A stretch of 64,000 nucleotides of DNA from Nocardiopsis metallicus (GTDB taxonomy: Bacteria > Actinomycetota > Actinomycetes > Streptosporangiales > Streptosporangiaceae), in contig NZ_JACHDO010000001.1 in the NCBI RefSeq assembly GCF_014201115.1, positions 6,200,001 through 6,264,000 on the forward strand. The letters run 5' to 3'. Below are positions 41,929 to 50,485 of the stretch, piece by piece (the stretch's first letter is position 1; the number at the start of each line of letters is the position of its first letter). A model generated the notes under the pieces. It was not told where the DNA came from. It did no database searches and worked only from the letters and a program-made list of their open reading frames with translations. The translations under genes and the position numbers were made by a program.

Positions 41929-43067
41929 GCGCCGCGGTCTCCGACGAACAGCGCGCGCTGGCCGAGACCGCGCGCGGGTTCGCCGACGAACACCTCGCCC
42001 CGTTCGCCGTGGACTGGGACCAGACCAAGCACTTCCCGGTCGACGTGCTCCGCAAGGCCGCCGAACTCGGCATGGGCGGCCTCTACGTCCGCGAGGAGTC
42101 CGGTGGAACCGGCCTGAGCAGGCTCGACGGCGTCCTCGCCTTCGAGGCCCTGGCCACCGGCTGCCCGTCCGTCGCCGGATACCTGTCCATCCACAACATG
42201 GTCGCCTGGATGGTCGACCGCTACGGCGACGAAGCCCAGCGGGCCCGCTGGCTGCCGGGCCTGTGCTCCATGCAGGCCCTGGGCAGCTACTGCCTCACCG
42301 AACCCGGAGCCGGGTCCGACGCCGCCGCGCTCAGCACCCGCGCGGTCCGCGACGGGGACGGCTACGTCCTCACCGGTTCCAAGCAGTTCATCTCCGGGGC
42401 GGGCGCCTCCGAGGTGTACGTGGTGATGGCCCGCACCGGCGGCGACGGCGCCGCGGGGATCTCCGCGTTCGTCGTGCACCGCGACGACCCCGGGGTCTCC
42501 TTCGGTGCCAACGAGGCCAAGATGGGCTGGAACGCCCAGCCCACCCGCCAGGTCCTCATGGACGGGGTCCGACTGACCGCCGACCGGCGTCTCGGCGCGG
42601 AGGGCGACGGCTTCCGCATCGCGATGAACGGGCTCAACGGCGGCCGCCTCGGCATCGCCGCCTGCTCGCTCGGCGGGGCCCTGGCCGCACTGGAGGGCAG
42701 CACCGCCTACCTGGGCAGCCGCGAGGCCTTCGGCGCTCCGCTGATCAACGCCCAGGCGCTCCAGTTCCGGCTCGCGGAGATGGCCACCGACCTGGAGGCC
42801 GCCCGCTCCCTGCTGTGGCGGGCCGCCTCCGCCCTGGACGAGGGCGCCCCCGAGGCCGCGCACCTGTGCGCCATGGCCAAGCGCTTCGCCACCGAAGCCG
42901 GGTTCACCGTGGCCGACCAGGCACTCCAACTCCACGGGGGGTACGGCTACCTCACGGAGTACGGCATTGAGAAGATCGTGCGCGACCTGCGGGTGCACCG
43001 AATCCTGGAAGGAACCAACGAGATCATGAGCCTCATCATCGCTCGACGACTCACCGGGGCCGCCTGA
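41925..43067 (+). CDS. Isobutyryl-CoA dehydrogenase-like acyl-CoA dehydrogenase
   Basis: 380-residue FAD acyl-CoA dehydrogenase, here most likely isobutyryl-CoA to methacrylyl-CoA in valine breakdown. Motifs: GSYCLTEPGAGSDAAAL, KQFISGAGASEVYVV and the catalytic Glu in ILEGTNEIM. The GTG start overlaps the mmsA stop (GTGA). Its place between mmsA and the hydroxyisobutyryl-CoA hydrolase gene, in the usual valine cluster order, gives the substrate assignment; the sequence alone would fit any branched-chain dehydrogenase. Confidence 0.9.
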   Translation: MSAAVSDEQRALAETARGFADEHLAPFAVDWDQTKHFPVDVLRKAAELGMGGLYVREESGGTGLSRLDGVLAFEALATGCPSVAGYLSIHNMVAWMVDRYGDEAQRARWLPGLCSMQALGSYCLTEPGAGSDAAALSTRAVRDGDGYVLTGSKQFISGAGASEVYVVMARTGGDGAAGISAFVVHRDDPGVSFGANEAKMGWNAQPTRQVLMDGVRLTADRRLGAEGDGFRIAMNGLNGGRLGIAACSLGGALAALEGSTAYLGSREAFGAPLINAQALQFRLAEMATDLEAARSLLWRAASALDEGAPEAAHLCAMAKRFATEAGFTVADQALQLHGGYGYLTEYGIEKIVRDLRVHRILEGTNEIMSLIIARRLTGAA

Positions 43068-44194
43068 TGACCGGCGACGCCACCCCCACCCGGCAGACCC
43101 CGGACGACACCACGGTGCTGCTGCGCGTCAACGGCGCGCTCGCCCACGCCACGCTCAACCGGCCGCGCGCGATCAACGCCCTGGACCACGGGATGGTCCT
43201 CGCGTTCGCGGACGCCCTCACCACCTGGGAGAAGGACGAACGGGTGTCCGTGGTGCTGCTCGACGGCGCCGGGGAGCGGGGCCTGTGCGCGGGCGGCGAC
43301 ATCCGCGCCATCCGGGCCAGTGCCGTGGACGGGGACCGCCAGGCCGCCGACTTCTGGCGGGACGAGTACCACCTCAACGCGCAGATCGCCCGCTACCCCA
43401 AGCCCTACGTCGCCCTCATGGACGGCGTGGTGATGGGCGGCGGCGTGGGCGTGTCCGCGCACGGCGGTGTCCGCGTGGTCACCGAGCGCTCCAAGGTGGG
43501 CATGCCGGAGACCACCATCGGGTTCGTGCCCGACGTCGGCGGCACCTACCTGCTGTCGCGGGCGCCCGGCGAGACCGGCACCCACCTGGCGCTCACCGGC
43601 ACCCCGGTCGGTGCGGCGGACGCGGTGTACACCGGGATGGCCGACCACTACGTGCCCTCCGAGCGTCTGCCCGACCTGATCTCCGCGCTCTCGGAGGCGA
43701 GCACGGAGACCGGCGTCGCCGACGTGATCGGCCGCTTCGCCGAGATCGTCCCGGCCGGGTCCCTGGCGGGCCGGCAGGCGTGGATCGACGCCTGCTACGC
43801 CGCGGACACCGCCGAGGAGATCGTGGCGCGGCTGCGCGGGCACGGCGACCCGGAGGCGGCCAAGGCGGCCGACACCATCGAGGCCAAGTCGCCGACCTCG
43901 GTCAAGACCACCCTGGCGGCGCTGCGCCGGGCCAGGGAGCTGGCCACCCTGGAGGAGGTCCTGGAACAGGAGTACCGGGTCTCCACGGCCACGCTGACCT
44001 GGCCCGACCTGGTGGAGGGCATCCGGGCGCAGGTGATCGACAAGGACCGGAACCCGAAGTGGTCCCCGGCCACGCTGGCGGAGGTCGGCGACGCCGACGT
44101 CGCGCGGGCCTTCGAACCGGCCCCGGACGGTCCGCTCGGTCTCGCCGAGGCCGGTGCGGCGAGCAGTGACAGCGACTCCGGAGGTGCGCGGTGA
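43067..44194 (+). CDS. 3-Hydroxyisobutyryl-CoA hydrolase-like enoyl-CoA hydratase family protein
   Basis: 375 residues, crotonase fold. The length (longer than the roughly 260 of ordinary enoyl-CoA hydratases) and the motifs ALNRPRAINALDHGMV, GLCAGGDIRAI (oxyanion hole) and KVGMPETTIGFVPDVGGTY, with the conserved Glu and Asp, match 3-hydroxyisobutyryl-CoA hydrolase (HIBCH). It releases free 3-hydroxyisobutyrate from its CoA ester, matching the next enzyme, MmsB. The start overlaps the preceding stop by one base (TGATG). No separate enoyl-CoA hydratase is in the operon, so that step needs another gene. Confidence 0.92.
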   Translation: MTGDATPTRQTPDDTTVLLRVNGALAHATLNRPRAINALDHGMVLAFADALTTWEKDERVSVVLLDGAGERGLCAGGDIRAIRASAVDGDRQAADFWRDEYHLNAQIARYPKPYVALMDGVVMGGGVGVSAHGGVRVVTERSKVGMPETTIGFVPDVGGTYLLSRAPGETGTHLALTGTPVGAADAVYTGMADHYVPSERLPDLISALSEASTETGVADVIGRFAEIVPAGSLAGRQAWIDACYAADTAEEIVARLRGHGDPEAAKAADTIEAKSPTSVKTTLAALRRARELATLEEVLEQEYRVSTATLTWPDLVEGIRAQVIDKDRNPKWSPATLAEVGDADVARAFEPAPDGPLGLAEAGAASSDSDSGGAR

Positions 44195-45126
44195 CCGCGA
44201 TCGCCTTTGTCGGGCTCGGCAACATGGGCGGCCCGATGGCCGCCAACCTCGTCGCCGCCGGGCACGACGTCACCGGGTTCGACCTGGTCTCCGAAGCACT
44301 GGAGAAGGCAGCCGGGGCCGGGGTCCGGGTCGCGGGCTCCGCGGCCGAGGCGGTGGCCGAAGCGGACGTGGTCATCACCATGCTGCCGAGCGGCCGCCAC
44401 CTGATCACCGCCTATCAGGGCGCCACGGATTCGACGGGCGGCGGGCTGCTGGCCGCGGCCCGCCCCGGCACGCTGTTCCTGGACTGCTCCACGGTGGACG
44501 TGGCCGACGCCCGCACGGCCAACACCGCAGCGGTCGAGGCCGGGCACCGGGCCATGGACGCCCCCGTCTCCGGAGGCGTGGCGGGGGCCCAGGGCGGCAC
44601 GCTCACCTTCATGGTGGGCGCGGAGGAGGCCGACCTGGCCACGGCGGAGCCGCTGCTGAACGTCATGGGCGGCAAGGTCGTGCACTGCGGCGGTCCGGGC
44701 GGCGGCCAGGCGGCGAAGATCTGCAACAACATGGTGCTGGGCGCGTCGATGCTCGCGGTGAGCGAGGCGTTCGTGCTGGGTGAGCGGCTGGGCCTGACCC
44801 ACCAGGCGCTGTACGACGTGATGTCCACGGCGTCGGGGCAGTGCTGGTCGCTGACCTCCTACTGTCCGGTTCCTGGGCCGGTGCCCACCAGCCCGGCCAA
44901 CAACGACTACAAGCCGGGGTTCGCGGCCGCGCTGATGGCCAAGGACCTGGGACTGGCCGCCAACGCACTCGAACAGACCGGGGTGGACGCGCTGATCGGC
45001 AGCCACGCGGCCGAGATCTACCGCGCCTTCGCGGACAGCCTGGACGGTGAGCCGCGCGACTTCTCGGCCATCGTGGAATCGGTGCGCGAGCGCTCCGGCC
45101 AGGTATCGGGGCCCGCTCCGGAGTGA
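44191..45126 (+). CDS. mmsB: 3-Hydroxyisobutyrate dehydrogenase
   Basis: 311 residues. N-terminal Rossmann fold with GLGNMGGPMAANL and Asp in GFD, pointing to NAD+; substrate motif DAPVSGGVAGAQGGTL; catalytic Lys in GGGQAAKICNNM. It oxidises 3-hydroxyisobutyrate to methylmalonate semialdehyde, the substrate of MmsA at the head of the operon. The GTG start overlaps the previous stop (GTGA). The last gene of the operon, followed by a large hairpin. Confidence 0.95.
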   Translation: MTAIAFVGLGNMGGPMAANLVAAGHDVTGFDLVSEALEKAAGAGVRVAGSAAEAVAEADVVITMLPSGRHLITAYQGATDSTGGGLLAAARPGTLFLDCSTVDVADARTANTAAVEAGHRAMDAPVSGGVAGAQGGTLTFMVGAEEADLATAEPLLNVMGGKVVHCGGPGGGQAAKICNNMVLGASMLAVSEAFVLGERLGLTHQALYDVMSTASGQCWSLTSYCPVPGPVPTSPANNDYKPGFAAALMAKDLGLAANALEQTGVDALIGSHAAEIYRAFADSLDGEPRDFSAIVESVRERSGQVSGPAPE

Positions 45127-45188
45127 CCCGCTCCGTAGTGAGTTCGGGGTGAGCTCAGCCGAGCGAGCTCCTGGCCGCTGGATTTTGA

Positions 45189-45240
45189 GCGCGCCCCGGC
45201 CACCCCCGCTCCCATCAGGCCTGGGGTGTCCGGGGCGCGC
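45189..45240 (+). terminator. Valine operon terminator
   Basis: Arms of 18 bases with one mismatch: GCGCGCCCCGG (45189-45199) plus CACCCC (45201-45206), against GGGGTG (45223-45228) plus CCGGGGCGCGC (45230-45240). Very stable and placed about 60 bases after mmsB. Confidence 0.8.
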
Positions 45241-45268
45241 GTCCGTGGTGCCGCCCTCGCGCGGGGAT

Positions 45269-46070
45269 TCAGAAGGGCGTCAGGGTGATCTCCAGGCCCG
45301 AGGGGCCGTGGTCCTGGATGTAGGACGCGAAGTCCTCGACGTCGTCGAAGGCGAATCCGTACGCCTTGCCGTCCTCGGTGTGGTCGTGGAAGACCCCGGC
45401 GTAGCGGTTGGCGATGTCGGCCAGGTAGAACTCGGCCGGGTCATCGGTGGGCTGCTGGGCGGTGTCCAGCAGGGTGGAGCGGTTGAGCGCCGCGCCGGCG
45501 ATCGCCGCGACCGGCCCGGTGATCCCGTCGTTGGGCGCGTCCAGGGCGCCGTCGCAGAAGAACACGTCGCGGGTGCTAGGCCGGGGGATGGGGACACCCC
45601 GCCGTCGAACAGCAGCTGGTCGCCCTCCACCCGGCCGGTGAAGGTCCCGGCGTTGGTGGTGACGCTCAGGTCGGTGCCCGCGTAGTGCGACCACACCTGG
45701 TCCACGTAGGGGTCGTAGTAGTCGGTGGGGAAGATCCCGGAGTCGAGGGCGTGGCCCGGGGCGATGATTCGGTGGTCGTCGAAGACCAGCACGGAGAAGT
45801 CCGGGTCGGGGCGAGCGTCTCGAAGATCGCGTCGTGGCCGCCGGGCAGGAGGAAGCCGGTGCTCTGGTCGTCGTCCCCGGTGAGCCGGATGCCGATCGGC
45901 ACGCTGAACTGGTCCACCATCGAGGTGTTGCAGAACATGCCGTCCTCGTTGTGGGTGAAGAGGTGCGCCCCATGGAGCCAGTCGGGAGGTGTCCGCGTCA
46001 ACAGGGGGAGGCCGGTGGGGTCGGGTGTTGGCCGCGTTACCCGTGGTGACAGAAGTGTAGTGTGATACAA
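45269..46070 (-). pseudogene. GH64-type beta-1,3-glucanase remnant
   Basis: Three frame segments form one protein: NEDGMFCNTSMVDQFSVPIG in the first, VLVFDDHRIIAPGHALDSG and YDPYVDQVWSHYAGTDLSV in the second, and RDVFFCDGALDAPNDG to the end in the third. These are typical of GH64 (thaumatin-like, laminaripentaose-producing beta-1,3-glucanase). Each shift equals loss of one G in a run of four (45808-45811 and 45590-45593). About 120-150 N-terminal residues, including any signal peptide, are missing. So even if the two indels are sequencing errors, the gene is truncated. Confidence 0.75.
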
Positions 46071-46071
46071 G

Positions 46072-47115
46072 TCACATTGGATGGCCGACGGTGAACTCCA
46101 GGAGCCTGATTCCGTGTGATTCGTGGTCTCCCGCGAGACTCAGTCCCGATTCCGCCGCCAGGGCAGTCAGTGCCTCGCCGTCGCGCTCCCGACCGTTGAA
46201 GTACGCGAGCATCCGCACGTCGAGCTCGGACATCTCGGCGCCGCCGCCGTACTCGGCGACCAGGACGGTCCCGGTCGGCCCGGCCGCCTCGGCGCAGCGG
46301 CGCAGGATCGTGCGGGCCGAGGCGTCGTCCCAGTCGTGCAGTACCCAGCACAGCAGGTAGGCGTCACCACCCTCGGGCAGCGGGTCGAAGAAACTGCCCT
46401 CCACCGCCCCGGCGCGGTCGGTCAGGGTGGCCCGGCGGAAGGTCTCGCGGGCGGCCGCGACGGGGCCGGCCAGGTCGACCACGGTCCCGCGCGGCCGGGA
46501 GAAGCGCTCCAACAGGGTGCGCAGGAGCGTGCCGTCCCCGCCGCCCACGTCCACCACGTGCTCCAGCGCCTGCCACTCGTACATCCCGGCCAGGGTGCGC
46601 GCCTGTGCCGCCATCCGGGCGCCCATGATGTCGTCGAAGGAGGCGGACAGGTCCGGGTCCGCGGACAGGTCGTCCCAGAACGTGGACCCGCCGAAGTGCA
46701 GCCCGTAGGCGGGCTCCCCGGTGCGCAGCGCCTCGGTCAGCTCGGACAGACAGAGGTCGGCGCGCCCGTGCGCGCTGTCGGCCGCGAACCAGCCGATCCG
46801 CGAGTAGGGGTGGTCCGAACGCAGTGCGGCACCGGTCTCGGTGAGCGAGAAGCGGTCGTTCGCGACGACGAACAGGCCCTCGCCCACCAGGTGCCGCAGT
46901 ACCCGGGCCAGGGCCTCGGGGCGTGCGCCCACCGCCTCGCCCAGCTCCTGAGCGGTGCGCGGCCCCTCCGTCAGGTGGTCGGCGACTCGCAGCGTGGCCA
47001 CCGCCCGGATCGCCATCGGGGTGACCAGGCTGGCCTTGGCCCACACCCGTACCGCGGCTTCCCGCTGCCCTTCGCCGTCCCGGTGTTCCCCACGTTCTTC
47101 AGCCACTCCACCCAT
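46072..47115 (-). CDS. SAM-dependent O-methyltransferase (acetylserotonin/plant-type family 2)
   Basis: 347 residues. The N-terminal winged-helix dimerisation domain (MAIRAVATLRVADHLTEGPR, RVLRHLVGEGLF) and the SAM-binding motif VVDVGGGDGTLL, followed by VVDLAGPVAAARE and CWVLHDWDDASA (containing the catalytic His-Asp), are standard for small-molecule O-methyltransferases such as those for polyketides. The length is normal. No biosynthetic genes adjoin it; it is next to pseudogenes, so its original partners may have been lost. The start at 47115 is the first Met of the frame, and ones further in are possible. Confidence 0.9.
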   Translation of the reverse strand: MGGVAEERGEHRDGEGQREAAVRVWAKASLVTPMAIRAVATLRVADHLTEGPRTAQELGEAVGARPEALARVLRHLVGEGLFVVANDRFSLTETGAALRSDHPYSRIGWFAADSAHGRADLCLSELTEALRTGEPAYGLHFGGSTFWDDLSADPDLSASFDDIMGARMAAQARTLAGMYEWQALEHVVDVGGGDGTLLRTLLERFSRPRGTVVDLAGPVAAARETFRRATLTDRAGAVEGSFFDPLPEGGDAYLLCWVLHDWDDASARTILRRCAEAAGPTGTVLVAEYGGGAEMSELDVRMLAYFNGRERDGEALTALAAESGLSLAGDHESHGIRLLEFTVGHPM

Positions 47116-47400
47116 CGAGCGTGCTCCAGTCCTCGGGTCGGCCTACCTTCTCCGCAAGGAGGTTACCCAGGTGGGCGTGGCCCGAGTCGGCGGCGAACGC
47201 ACCGGGCAGCCCGGCTGACCCTTCGAGGACGCGCGACCGCTGGTCGGTTCATGGCGGTGTGTGCTGATGTGTACCGAGAGGACTTGGCAGGTGAAGGGAC
47301 CCGCTTCGGGGAGATTCGTCCAACCCCCTTCCCAACGGCGGCAGGATGTCTAGAGTCAGCGGAAGCACTGACCCGGGGGCGGGATGATCAGGAGACAGCC

Positions 47401-47650
47401 ATGCCGGAGATCGACCTCAGCGAGCTGACACAGGGCGGTGACGGTTCGCCCAACCTGCGCGCCTAATTGGCCCGGCCCGAAGGCAACGGACCGTGGCCCG
47501 GGGCGGTGGTGGCGCACGAGGCCTTCGGGGTCGACGAACAGATGCGCCTGCACGCCGACAGGATGGCCCGGGCCGGGTACCTCACCGTGGTCCCGGACCT
47601 CTACAGCGACGGCGGCATGCTGCGCTGTGTTCGAAGGGACGCGGGAGCCG
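47401..47650 (+). pseudogene. Dienelactone hydrolase remnant
   Basis: The first 21 residues (MPEIDLSELTQGGDGSPNLR and A) end in a TAA where the family has Tyr (expected L-R-A-Y-L-A-R-P). In the same frame the sequence goes on AVVAHEAFGVDEQMRLHADR and YLTVVPDLYSDGGMLRCV, i.e. the first strand-helix units of dienelactone hydrolase. The catalytic Cys region and the rest of the enzyme are missing after about 47635. A nonsense mutation plus truncation. Confidence 0.75.
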
Positions 47651-47691
47651 TGGGCCCGGTATGTCGGAGACGGCCAGTAGCCTCTGGCGCC

Positions 47692-48180
47692 ATGGGCATT
47701 CAGATCGACGCAGGGACGGGTTACCCGAACAACAACGAGATGGAGAGGGCGCTCGAACTGGTCGAGGAGGTCGGCGAGCCCGTCACTGTCACGTTCACGC
47801 GGGAGGGGCGTGCGGAGGAAGGGCGTGCGAGGGCTGAGCGCGCCGTGCTGGTGCCCGCGGCCACGCTGGCGCGCTGGGAACACTGGGCACGCTCCGCCTA
47901 CCCGGCGCGCGAGGCCGGGGACGAGAACCGGGCTGAACCGGAGACGCCCGAACTGGCCCACCCGGCGAAAGTCGGCGCGTTCACGTTCTTCCGCCGATGT
48001 GCGGGAGGGCGCACGGCGATCGCTCGCAAGGGAGCGGTGGTCGCCGAGCTCCTGGACTCCGACGAGGCCCACTGGCTCCAAGTGCGGGCCCGACGCGTCC
48101 GCGAAGGCTTCATGGACCCCAAACAGAAGGTGGCCTTCGAGGAGTTCCTCGCCCGGCAGCCCCCCGTCGGTAGGCAGTGA
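47692..48180 (+). CDS. Hypothetical protein, 162 aa
   Basis: The frame has normal GC3 and a plausible ATG at 47692, though no strong ribosome site. The opening GIQIDAGTGYPNNNEMERAL and the strongly charged middle (EEGRARAERAVLVPAA) do not match a family I know. A possible helical C-terminus ends in FMDPKQKVAFEEFLARQ. It sits between two gene remnants and may be either a surviving neighbour or a piece of mobile DNA. No signal peptide or membrane helix. Confidence 0.55.
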   Translation: MGIQIDAGTGYPNNNEMERALELVEEVGEPVTVTFTREGRAEEGRARAERAVLVPAATLARWEHWARSAYPAREAGDENRAEPETPELAHPAKVGAFTFFRRCAGGRTAIARKGAVVAELLDSDEAHWLQVRARRVREGFMDPKQKVAFEEFLARQPPVGRQ

Positions 48181-48246
48181 CGCACCGGATCGCCCTCGGA
48201 TCCCCGGCCGTCCCGGTCGAGGCCAGCCGGTCTGGCGACGGCCCGG

Positions 48247-48564
48247 TCATCTTGGGCGGGGAACCCCGGGGGCCCGGCTCGGGAGGGTGATCGATGACGG
48301 GTGGTCGGCGTCGTGCAGCACCTCGAAGCCGACCGCCCGCATCTGGGCGGTGAGCTGGTCACCGGTCCCGGTGTTGCGGGCGAACCTCGGGTGGAAGCCA
48401 CCCGCCACCAGCACCCGGACCCGGTTGCGTGCGCGGAACACGTGCCCCGCAGGCCACAACTCCACCTCCGCCACCCGCACACCGTCCGCGGATTCCGGGT
48501 CGGTCTTCGGTCTGAGGCGGCCACGGTCCGGTAGCCGCCGACGGAGGCGGGATCGCGGGGCCAC
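48247..48564 (-). pseudogene. CocE/NonD hydrolase C-terminal fragment
   Basis: The segment AEVELWPAGHVFRARNRVRV and LVAGGFHPRFARNTGTGDQ then VLHDADHPSSITLP is the ending of the C-terminal jelly-roll of X-Pro dipeptidyl-peptidase/cocaine esterase-like hydrolases. The catalytic alpha/beta-hydrolase domain (about 400 residues) is absent upstream, and no ribosome site precedes the fragment. A decayed gene end. Confidence 0.7.
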
Positions 48565-48699
48565 AGGGGCTGGAAGATCGGGCGGGGAGGTGCAGGAGAG
48601 GTCACGAGCGCTCCCGAGGAGCTGGTGGCTGACATGCGGGGCGACGGTCGCGCCCCGAGCTCAGCCACTAGGACCCCGGCGGCACCGCTCCGGTTCCGG

Positions 48700-49932
48700 T
48701 CACCCGGTGGTCTTTCCCCGGCTGCGCACCGGGGTGCCGCGGGGCTCCCGCCAGAGCAGTACCGCGCCCCCGGCCGCGCCTGCCGCGAGTAGTGCGAACA
48801 CCCCGAGGGTGGTGGCCTGGCCGAGTGCGGGCCCCAGCCACCCGGCGAGCGGGTAGGTGAGCAGAAAGCAGGCGTGGGAGAGGGCGAACTGCGCGGCGAA
48901 CAGCTTCGGCAGGTCCCGGGACTCTCCGGAACGGCGCAGGAGGCGGCCGGTCGGGGTGAGGATCCGGGAGGTCCCCGTGCCCAGGACGAACCAGCAGGCC
49001 AGAAGCCCCCACCAGGCGACCGGGGCGGGCGCAGTGGAGAGCACGAGCGCGGCCGCTCCGAGCCCGGCGGCCAGGACGAACCCCGCGGGCAGCATCACCG
49101 GGCGGTCGCCGACCCGGTCCAGCGTCTTCGGGAGGAGGAGGGCCACCAGCATCGAACCGGCGCCGAAGCTGCCCAGCGCCAGCGCCACCTCCGGCTGCCC
49201 CAGGCCGAGGTCGGCGCGGACCAGGACCACCGTGTTCACGAGGACGACCGCGGTGGCCGCGGCGACGGCGAGGTTCATCGCGAGCAGGGCCCGCAGCCTG
49301 GGGATTCGCAGGAAGGGGCCGAAACCGAGGAAGGGCGCCGAGCGCTCACCGCGGCTGCTGGAGGAAACCGGGAGGGCCACCGACAGCACCAGTAGGGCGG
49401 CGCCGAGGAAACCGGCGGCCGTCCCGAGGAAAAGGGCCTGGTAACCGACCACGGTCAGCAGGACCGCCGCGAGGAGCGGGCTGGCCAGGCTCTCCAGGTC
49501 GTAAGCCAGCCGGGACAGCGACAGCGCGCGGGTGTAGTCGCGCTCGTCCGGCAGGACGTCGGGGATCGTCGCCTGGAAGGTGGGGGTGAAGGCGGCCGAG
49601 GCGGCCTGGAGCAGGAGGATCAGCAGGTAGACGTGCCAGACCTCGCTGACCAGCGGCAGGCACAGCGCGCAGACCGCGCGGACGGTGTTGGCGGTGGCGA
49701 GGAAGACGCGCCGGGGCAGCCGGGCCGAGACCGCGCCCACCAGGGGTGACACCGTCACGTAGGCCGCCATCTTGATGGTCAGGGCGGTGCCCAGGACGGT
49801 TCCGGCGTCCGCTCCGGCGAGGTCGTAGGCGAGCAGGCCGAGAGCCACGGTGGCCAGGCCGGTACCGAGCAGGGCGATGGCCTGTGCGGCGAACAGGCGC
49901 CGGTAGGTGCGGTTGGCGAGCACGTGGAGCAC
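48700..49932 (-). CDS. MFS exporter, divergent from an ArsR regulator
   Basis: 410 residues with about 12 membrane helices. The start LANRTYRRLFAAQAIALLGTGLATVAL and the loop SARLPRRVFLATANTVRA between helices 2 and 3 are motif-A-like; LSRLAYDLESLASPLLAAVLL is common in this exporter group. The GTG at 49932 is first in the frame; a later GTG at 49923 is possible. It shares a short divergent promoter region, with a clear inverted repeat, with the ArsR gene. The metal-type motif in that regulator suggests the exported substrate is a metal ion or complex; this is inferred. Confidence 0.9.
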   Translation of the reverse strand: MLHVLANRTYRRLFAAQAIALLGTGLATVALGLLAYDLAGADAGTVLGTALTIKMAAYVTVSPLVGAVSARLPRRVFLATANTVRAVCALCLPLVSEVWHVYLLILLLQAASAAFTPTFQATIPDVLPDERDYTRALSLSRLAYDLESLASPLLAAVLLTVVGYQALFLGTAAGFLGAALLVLSVALPVSSSSRGERSAPFLGFGPFLRIPRLRALLAMNLAVAAATAVVLVNTVVLVRADLGLGQPEVALALGSFGAGSMLVALLLPKTLDRVGDRPVMLPAGFVLAAGLGAAALVLSTAPAPVAWWGLLACWFVLGTGTSRILTPTGRLLRRSGESRDLPKLFAAQFALSHACFLLTYPLAGWLGPALGQATTLGVFALLAAGAAGGAVLLWREPRGTPVRSRGKTTG

Positions 49933-49969
49933 GGGGGTCCCCTCGGGAGGCGGCGGATACGTGCATCAT

Positions 49970-49989
49970 ATGTGCGCACTTACGCACAT
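49970..49989. promoter_or_regulatory. Operator-like inverted repeat between MFS and ArsR genes
   Basis: ATGTGCG (49970-49976) and CGCACAT (49983-49989), perfect 7-bp arms with a 6-base centre, directly upstream of the ArsR -10. The size and spacing fit ArsR/SmtB operators. Confidence 0.7.
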
Positions 49990-50011
49990 GTCTAATGCTG
50001 GGAAGCCGCCG

Positions 50012-50017
50012 TAGGCT
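50012..50017 (+). promoter_or_regulatory. -10 element of a leaderless ArsR transcript
   Basis: TAGGCT, with 6 bases to the ATG at 50024 and no ribosome site. A poor -35 (TGTCTA, 49989-49994) lies 17 bases upstream, touching the end of the inverted repeat, so bound repressor would block the polymerase. Confidence 0.45.
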
Positions 50018-50023
50018 GGGCCC

Positions 50024-50386
50024 ATGTCACCGAGTGAGCCGTCCCCCGAGCCGAGCCTGTTCCACCCGGAGCCGCCCGGACCCGAAAGGCTCGCCGTGGC
50101 GGCCGACGTCTTCCGGCTGCTCGCCGACCCGACCCGGCTGCACCTGCTGTGGACCCTGGCCAACGTGGGCGAGGCCGACGTCGGCCGGCTCACCGAGTCC
50201 GCGGGCGCCTCGCGGACCGCCGTCTCCCAGCACCTGGCCAAACTGCGCCTGTCCGGGCTGGTCGAGTACCGCCGGGACTCGCGCCACTCCATCTACCGCA
50301 TGGCCGACGGCCACCTGCGCCGCCTGGTGCTGGAGGCGCTCAACCACGCCGACCACGTCGTCACCGGCGAGCCCCCGCACGACTAG
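50024..50386 (+). CDS. ArsR/SmtB-family regulator with an alpha5-type metal motif
   Basis: 120 residues, winged helix. ADVFRLLADPTRLHLLWTL and SRTAVSQHLAKLRLSGLV are the helix-turn-helix. There are no cysteines, so the ArsR alpha3 thiol site is absent. The last helix instead reads D95-x-H97-(10)-H108-x2-H111, exactly the alpha5 motif of SmtB/CzrA-type zinc, cobalt or nickel sensors. On metal binding such proteins leave the DNA. The gene is divergent from an MFS exporter and shares the inverted repeat at 49970-49989. It begins at an ATG 6 bases after a -10, so the mRNA is probably leaderless. Confidence 0.93.
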   Translation: MSPSEPSPEPSLFHPEPPGPERLAVAADVFRLLADPTRLHLLWTLANVGEADVGRLTESAGASRTAVSQHLAKLRLSGLVEYRRDSRHSIYRMADGHLRRLVLEALNHADHVVTGEPPHD

Positions 50387-50423
50387 CGCGCCTCGGCAGG
50401 ACCGCGCGGTGGAGAGCCAGAAC

Positions 50424-50454
50424 GGTGCCGCCTCCCAGTCGGGGAGGCGGCACC
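50424..50454. terminator. Bidirectional terminator hairpin
   Basis: Perfect 13-bp stem, GGTGCCGCCTCCC (50424-50436) with GGGAGGCGGCACC (50442-50454), 5-base loop, between the convergent ArsR and membrane-protein genes. Confidence 0.85.
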
Positions 50455-50485
50455 GGCGTGTGTTCGGGGTCCGGGAGCAGGGGGA

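Noticed and set aside
48181..48668. A 256-residue minus-strand frame (47898-48668) as a real gene
   Set aside because: It is Arg/Ser/Thr-rich shadow sequence; the recognisable CocE-type ending lies in a different minus-strand frame and is itself only a fragment.
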